DNA of 64,000 nt, taken from assembly GCA_905250125.1 (NCBI GenBank), contig CAJNOL010000380.1, positions 62,001 to 126,000 of the forward strand, written 5' to 3'. The notes beneath the pieces were generated by a model. It was not told the origin of the DNA, did not search any database, and worked only from the letters and a program-made list of their open reading frames with translations. The translations under genes and the position numbers were made by a program. Shown here in pieces: positions 60,242 through 64,000 of this stretch. The stretch comes from Rotaria sordida. Lineage: Eukaryota; Rotifera; Eurotatoria; Philodinida; Philodinidae. Within the stretch, counting starts at the first letter, position 1, and the number at the start of each line of letters is the position of its first letter.

Positions 60242-63200
60242 CTTTGAAGTACTTTAATGTACTTTAAAGTACTTTACGGTACTTTAAAGTACATTGAAGT
60301 ACTTCAATGTAGTTTATTGTACTTTAAAGTACTTTATTGTACTTTAATATACTTCAAGCTACTTTAAGATACTTCCATGGGCTTATACACTTCAAGGCCT
60401 ATCCATAAGTAGTCTTCATGACTCTTCAAGGCTTACCTAAGGGTAGTCTTCATAACTCTTCAACGGCTACTTAAGGGTAGGGGTAGTTACCGTTACGTTA
60501 CCAAGTAACTGGTAACGGAAAATTTGCGGTCCTTCCATTTTCATTTACACGTCATCTTTTATTGCTTCTCGAATGTCTATCCTATAGAACTGCCCCTGGG
60601 CCTCAAATCCTATGTTCCAGGGGTACTCATAGGTCCTCAAGTTCTATCTTATAGGGGAACCTTAGGTCCTTATACCCTATTTTATAGGGATACCCGTAGG
60701 TCCCCAAGGTCTATACTATAAGGGAACCGTTAGGTCCTCAAAAGCTATACTATAGGGATACCCCTAAGTTCTCACGGCCGATACTATAGAAATACTCTTA
60801 GATCCTCAAGTGCTATACTATAAGGGTACACATAGGTCTTCAAATGCTATACTATAAGGAAACCCTTAGCTCCTCAAGTGCTATACTATAAGGGTACCCT
60901 TAGGTCGTCACATGCTATACTATAAGGGAACCCTTAGCTCCTCAAGGCCTATACTATAGAGGTACCCTTATGTTCTCAAAGCCTATACTATAAGGGAATC
61001 CTTAGTCCTCACGTGATACCCTACACGGGTACCCTTATGTCCTCAAGTGCTATATTATAAAGGTACCCTTAGGTCGTCAACAGCTGTACTATATGGGTAC
61101 CATGAGGTCCACAAGGCATTTACTGTGGCCTATAGTATAGCACTTGAGGACCTAAGAGTTCCCTTATAGTATGGGCCTTGAGGACCTAAGGGTTCCCTTA
61201 TTATAGCACTTGAGGATCTGAGGCTATCGTTATAGTATAGGCCTTTAAGACCTAAGGGTAACTCTGTAGTATAGAGTTTGAGGACCTAAGAGTTGGGCGT
61301 GCAACGGTGACGATAAGCGTAGGTACAGTTACCGGTCTAACTAAGATAACAGTAAGTACGGTTATCAGTCCTAGCCTGTTTTCACGAAGGAAAGAGTTTT
61401 TAAGAAAATAACGATTTTTTATATAGGTTGACGAAAGTGAATCGGGGTCGAAGAACCGAATTTGAAATTAGTCTTTCGATCCGAGCTTCCATTGGTCAGA
61501 AAATGGCCTAATCAGAAATGAGCTTTTTTATTTTAAGGCTTTTCAACCTTTTGATAAAACTTTGCAATAGGTTATCGATATCAAGGAATTCGAATCTCAA
61601 GTCAGTTTTTTGATTTGCCCTTTCATTGGCTAGAAAATGGACCAATCAGAAACGAGCTTTTTTATATTAAGACTTTTCGACCTTTTGATAAAGTTTGCAA
61701 TAGGTTATCGATATCCAGGAATTTGAATCTGAAGTCCTTTTTCCGATTTGAGCTTACATTGGTCAGAAAATGGACCAATCAGAAACGAACTCTTTTATAT
61801 TAAGGTTTTTCGACCTTTTGATAAAACTTTGCAATAGGTTATCGATATCCAGGAATCCGACTCCAAACTCATTTTTTCTGTCTAAGCTCTCATTAGTCAG
61901 AAAATGGACCAATCGGAAACGAGCTTTTTTCCCTCCACTGGAGGAAGGATCATATGAAATTAAATGAGTTTGTGACCTCGCAGTCATTGGGATAGTAACG
62001 CATTCAGACGTGTTTGCGTAATTACAGGTTCGATAATATCCATAATATCAAATATATATGAAGTTTCTCCAGGCAGGCAGTTCAGCCAATTAAATATTTT
62101 CGGTGTTCGCTATGAGTCTGTCAAGCTTTTTTTATTTCACATCACCGCCCCTTCAGTCGAGGGAAAAAAGCTGGTTTCTGATTGGTCCTTTTTCCCACTA
62201 ATAAAAGCTCGAATCGAAAAAAAGGACTTCAGATTCCGATCTGTGGATATCGATAACCTGTTGCAAAGTGTTATCAAAAGGTCGAAAAACCTTAATATAA
62301 AAGAGTTCGTTTCTGATTGGTCCATTTTCTGACCAATGTAAGCTCAAATCGGAAAAAGGACTTCAGATTCAAATTCCTGGATATCGATAACCTATTGCAA
62401 ACTTTATCAAAAGGTCGAAAAGTCTTAATATAAAAAAGCTCGTTTCTGATTGGTCCATTTTCTAGCCAATGAAAGGGCAAATCAAAAAACTGACTTGAGA
62501 TTCGAATTCCTTGATATCGATAACCTATTGCAAAGTTTTATCAAAAGGTTGAAAAGCCTTAAAATAAAAAAGCTCATTTCTGATTAGGCCATTTTCTGAC
62601 CAATGGAAGCTCGGATCGAAAGACTAATTTCAAATTCGGTTCTTCGACCCCGATTCACTTTCGTCAACCTATATAAAAAATCGTTATTTTCTTAAAAACT
62701 CTTTCCTTCGTGAAAACGGGCTTGGACTGATAACCGTACTTACTGTTATCTTAGTTAGACCAGTAACTGTGCCTACTGTTATCGTAGATGGGCCGGCAAC
62801 CGTACCTACAGTTATCGGCTTGGACCGATGAAACCGTGACGGTATACCGGTGAATGATCGTCACCGTGGCATCCCTACTAAGGGTTCCCTCACAGTATAG
62901 CTGTTGAGGACCTAAGGATACTCCTATTGTATAGCATTTGAGGACCTAAGGATTCCCTTATAGCATAGGGCTTGAAGATCTAAGAGCACCTCTATAGTGT
63001 AGGCCTTGAGGACCTATGGGTTCCCTCATAGTATAGGCCTTGAGGAGCTATGAGGATTTACCCCTCGATAGTCTTCAAAGAGATACGAAGACTATCCCTA
63101 GATAGCACATGAAAAGTTATAGAAAATACCCCTAGATATCTGGTGAAGAGATAGTATAATTTAATTTGTATCTGATAAATTATGAAAAGCAAATGAGTTG

Positions 63201-63463
63201 AATTTAATATTAATTACTCATAACTTAAATTTATCTTAAATCAGCATGAAAATGACATACCAACTTCGAGATACTTTAATTTACTTTTAAGGTACTTTAA
63301 GGTACTTTAATGTACTTTAAAGTACTTTGAAGTACTTTAAAGTACATTTAAGGTACTTTGAAGTACTTTAAAGTACATTTAAGGTACTTTGAAGTACTTT
63401 AAAGTACATTTAAGGTACTTTAAAGTACTTTAAAGTACTTTAAGGTACTTTAAAGTACAAAAG
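60239..63463. repeat. 3.2 kb multilayer palindrome (foldback)
   Basis: Inverted symmetry about a centre near 62050, in nested layers. Outermost are TACTTTAAAG-type arrays (60239-60372 and 63260-63463). Next are about 33-bp units with GGTCCTCAAGTGCTATACTA and TAAGGGTACCCTTA-like sequence, running one way at 60580-61110, reversed at 61130-61290 and again at 62880-63050. Then come GTTACCG/CGGTAAC blocks (61306-61380 and 62720-62860). The innermost arms, 61385-61945 and 62145-62710, are very similar, each with four modules of the type CATTGGTCAGAAAATGGACC with CCAATCAGAAACGAGC. The centre (61946-62144) is unique. No transposase. The short open frames at 61615-62480 arise from the modules. Confidence 0.8.
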
Positions 63464-63481
63464 TATGGTGTTTCCCCCTTG

Positions 63482-63503
63482 CCCACACCCCACACCCACA
63501 CCC
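63482..63503 (-). repeat. interstitial TGTGGG telomere-like tract
   Basis: CCCACACCCCACACCCACAC followed by CCTAATTAG; read on the minus strand this is three TGTGGG-type units. It lies 19 nt outside the TACTTTAA array that ends the large palindrome. Confidence 0.55.
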
Positions 63504-64000
63504 TAATTAGCAGATGACAATGATGATACAAATAAAATCACTAAGAAAGTAAACAGCATTTTGTTGCTAGTATGATAGAAGTCTGTAATCATTATGATAA
63601 TGATAAGATATTGCTATCACAGTTCTTGTTTGATCTGAAATATAAAACATTAGAGAATCTTCCATTTTCTATAAAGAACTAAAACTATTAAAAATATAGC
63701 AAACAAATAAAAAATTAGATTAAAGGACGATGCTATAGATAGTGTGTGTATGATTCGTTCATAATATCGAGTTGTATACCTCTATCTGAATCGTTATATT
63801 TCTCGTTCTTGTCTTACATTCTAACTGCATGAAAAAGTGTTAATCCATTGTACTTTGTAGGCGCTAGTCATCTTTTTTCGAATGAATAGATACTTAGCCA
63901 TACTATATAGTTGACGCACTAGTATGATAATCTCTGATGGCATAGTTTGTGAAAAACTAACAAGCATTTTATTCATAACTCAATGCACAATCTAGTCAAT
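63504..64000. other. no gene recognised
   Basis: AT-rich end of the window with no motif that I can support. Confidence 0.5.

Noticed and set aside
61615..62480. Four similar 62-74-codon frames (FHWLENGPIRNE... type)
   Set aside because: They are translations of the inverted CCAAT modules, appear on both strands, and have no independent coding signature.
1..64000. CRISPR array, rRNA or tRNA genes, bacterial operons
   Set aside because: No regular spacer-repeat structure, no cloverleaf with A and B boxes, and no rRNA core motif was found on reading both strands; the DNA is eukaryotic. A tRNA with an intron could still be missed by eye.

Overview
The window looks like AT-rich nuclear DNA of a bdelloid rotifer, most likely Rotaria or a close relative. 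Four things point there. Spliced genes have very short GT-AG introns (about 50-66 nt). An ADP-ribosyltransferase fused to kinesin-light-chain-like TPRs is a family greatly expanded in bdelloids. Short TGTGGG tracts occur at several places, and TGTGGG is the bdelloid telomere repeat as I recall it. Mobile-element remnants are dense. The genus is an inference; no rRNA or mitochondrial marker is present.

Layout. 1-3800: the 5' part of a dead mariner element (minus strand), then an intron-bearing, frameshifted hAT transposase (plus). 3.8-15.2 kb: no host gene, but a poly-G hairpin, several TTAA-flanked or inverted-repeat elements, and two copies of modular repeats built from CCAAT palindromes. 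15.3-20.7 kb: decayed WDR75-like U3 snoRNP WD40 gene (minus), split by a 0.94 kb foldback. 24.1-24.8 kb: decayed mitochondrial ATP synthase subunit b gene (minus). 25-29.7 kb: AT-rich DNA with two copies of one promoter-like segment. 29.8-32.9 kb: ART-TPR gene, the only long well-preserved coding region, broken by one apparent 1-nt shift. 33-37.2 kb: repeats, including a 1.3 kb foldback and a telomere-repeat hairpin. 37.9-45.4 kb (plus): relics of an unidentified coiled-coil gene, LARP1 (DM15 region), prohibitin and ABHD18. 48.8-49.8 kb (minus): PP2C phosphatase with two internal stops. 52.5-55.5 kb (minus): two unidentified membrane-protein genes. 57.0-57.4 kb (minus): decayed Bcl-2-like gene. 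59.5-63.5 kb: a foldback MITE abutting a 3.2 kb multilayer palindrome, followed by another telomere-like tract.

Overall this resembles a degenerating, possibly subtelomeric or homoeologous block. Conserved genes for ribosome biogenesis, mitochondrial function, translation and apoptosis keep their exon order, splice sites and mostly their reading frames, but carry scattered nonsense codons, several at conserved tryptophans. Intact copies presumably exist elsewhere in the genome (inference). Gene identities come from protein motifs recognised by eye; no database search was run.
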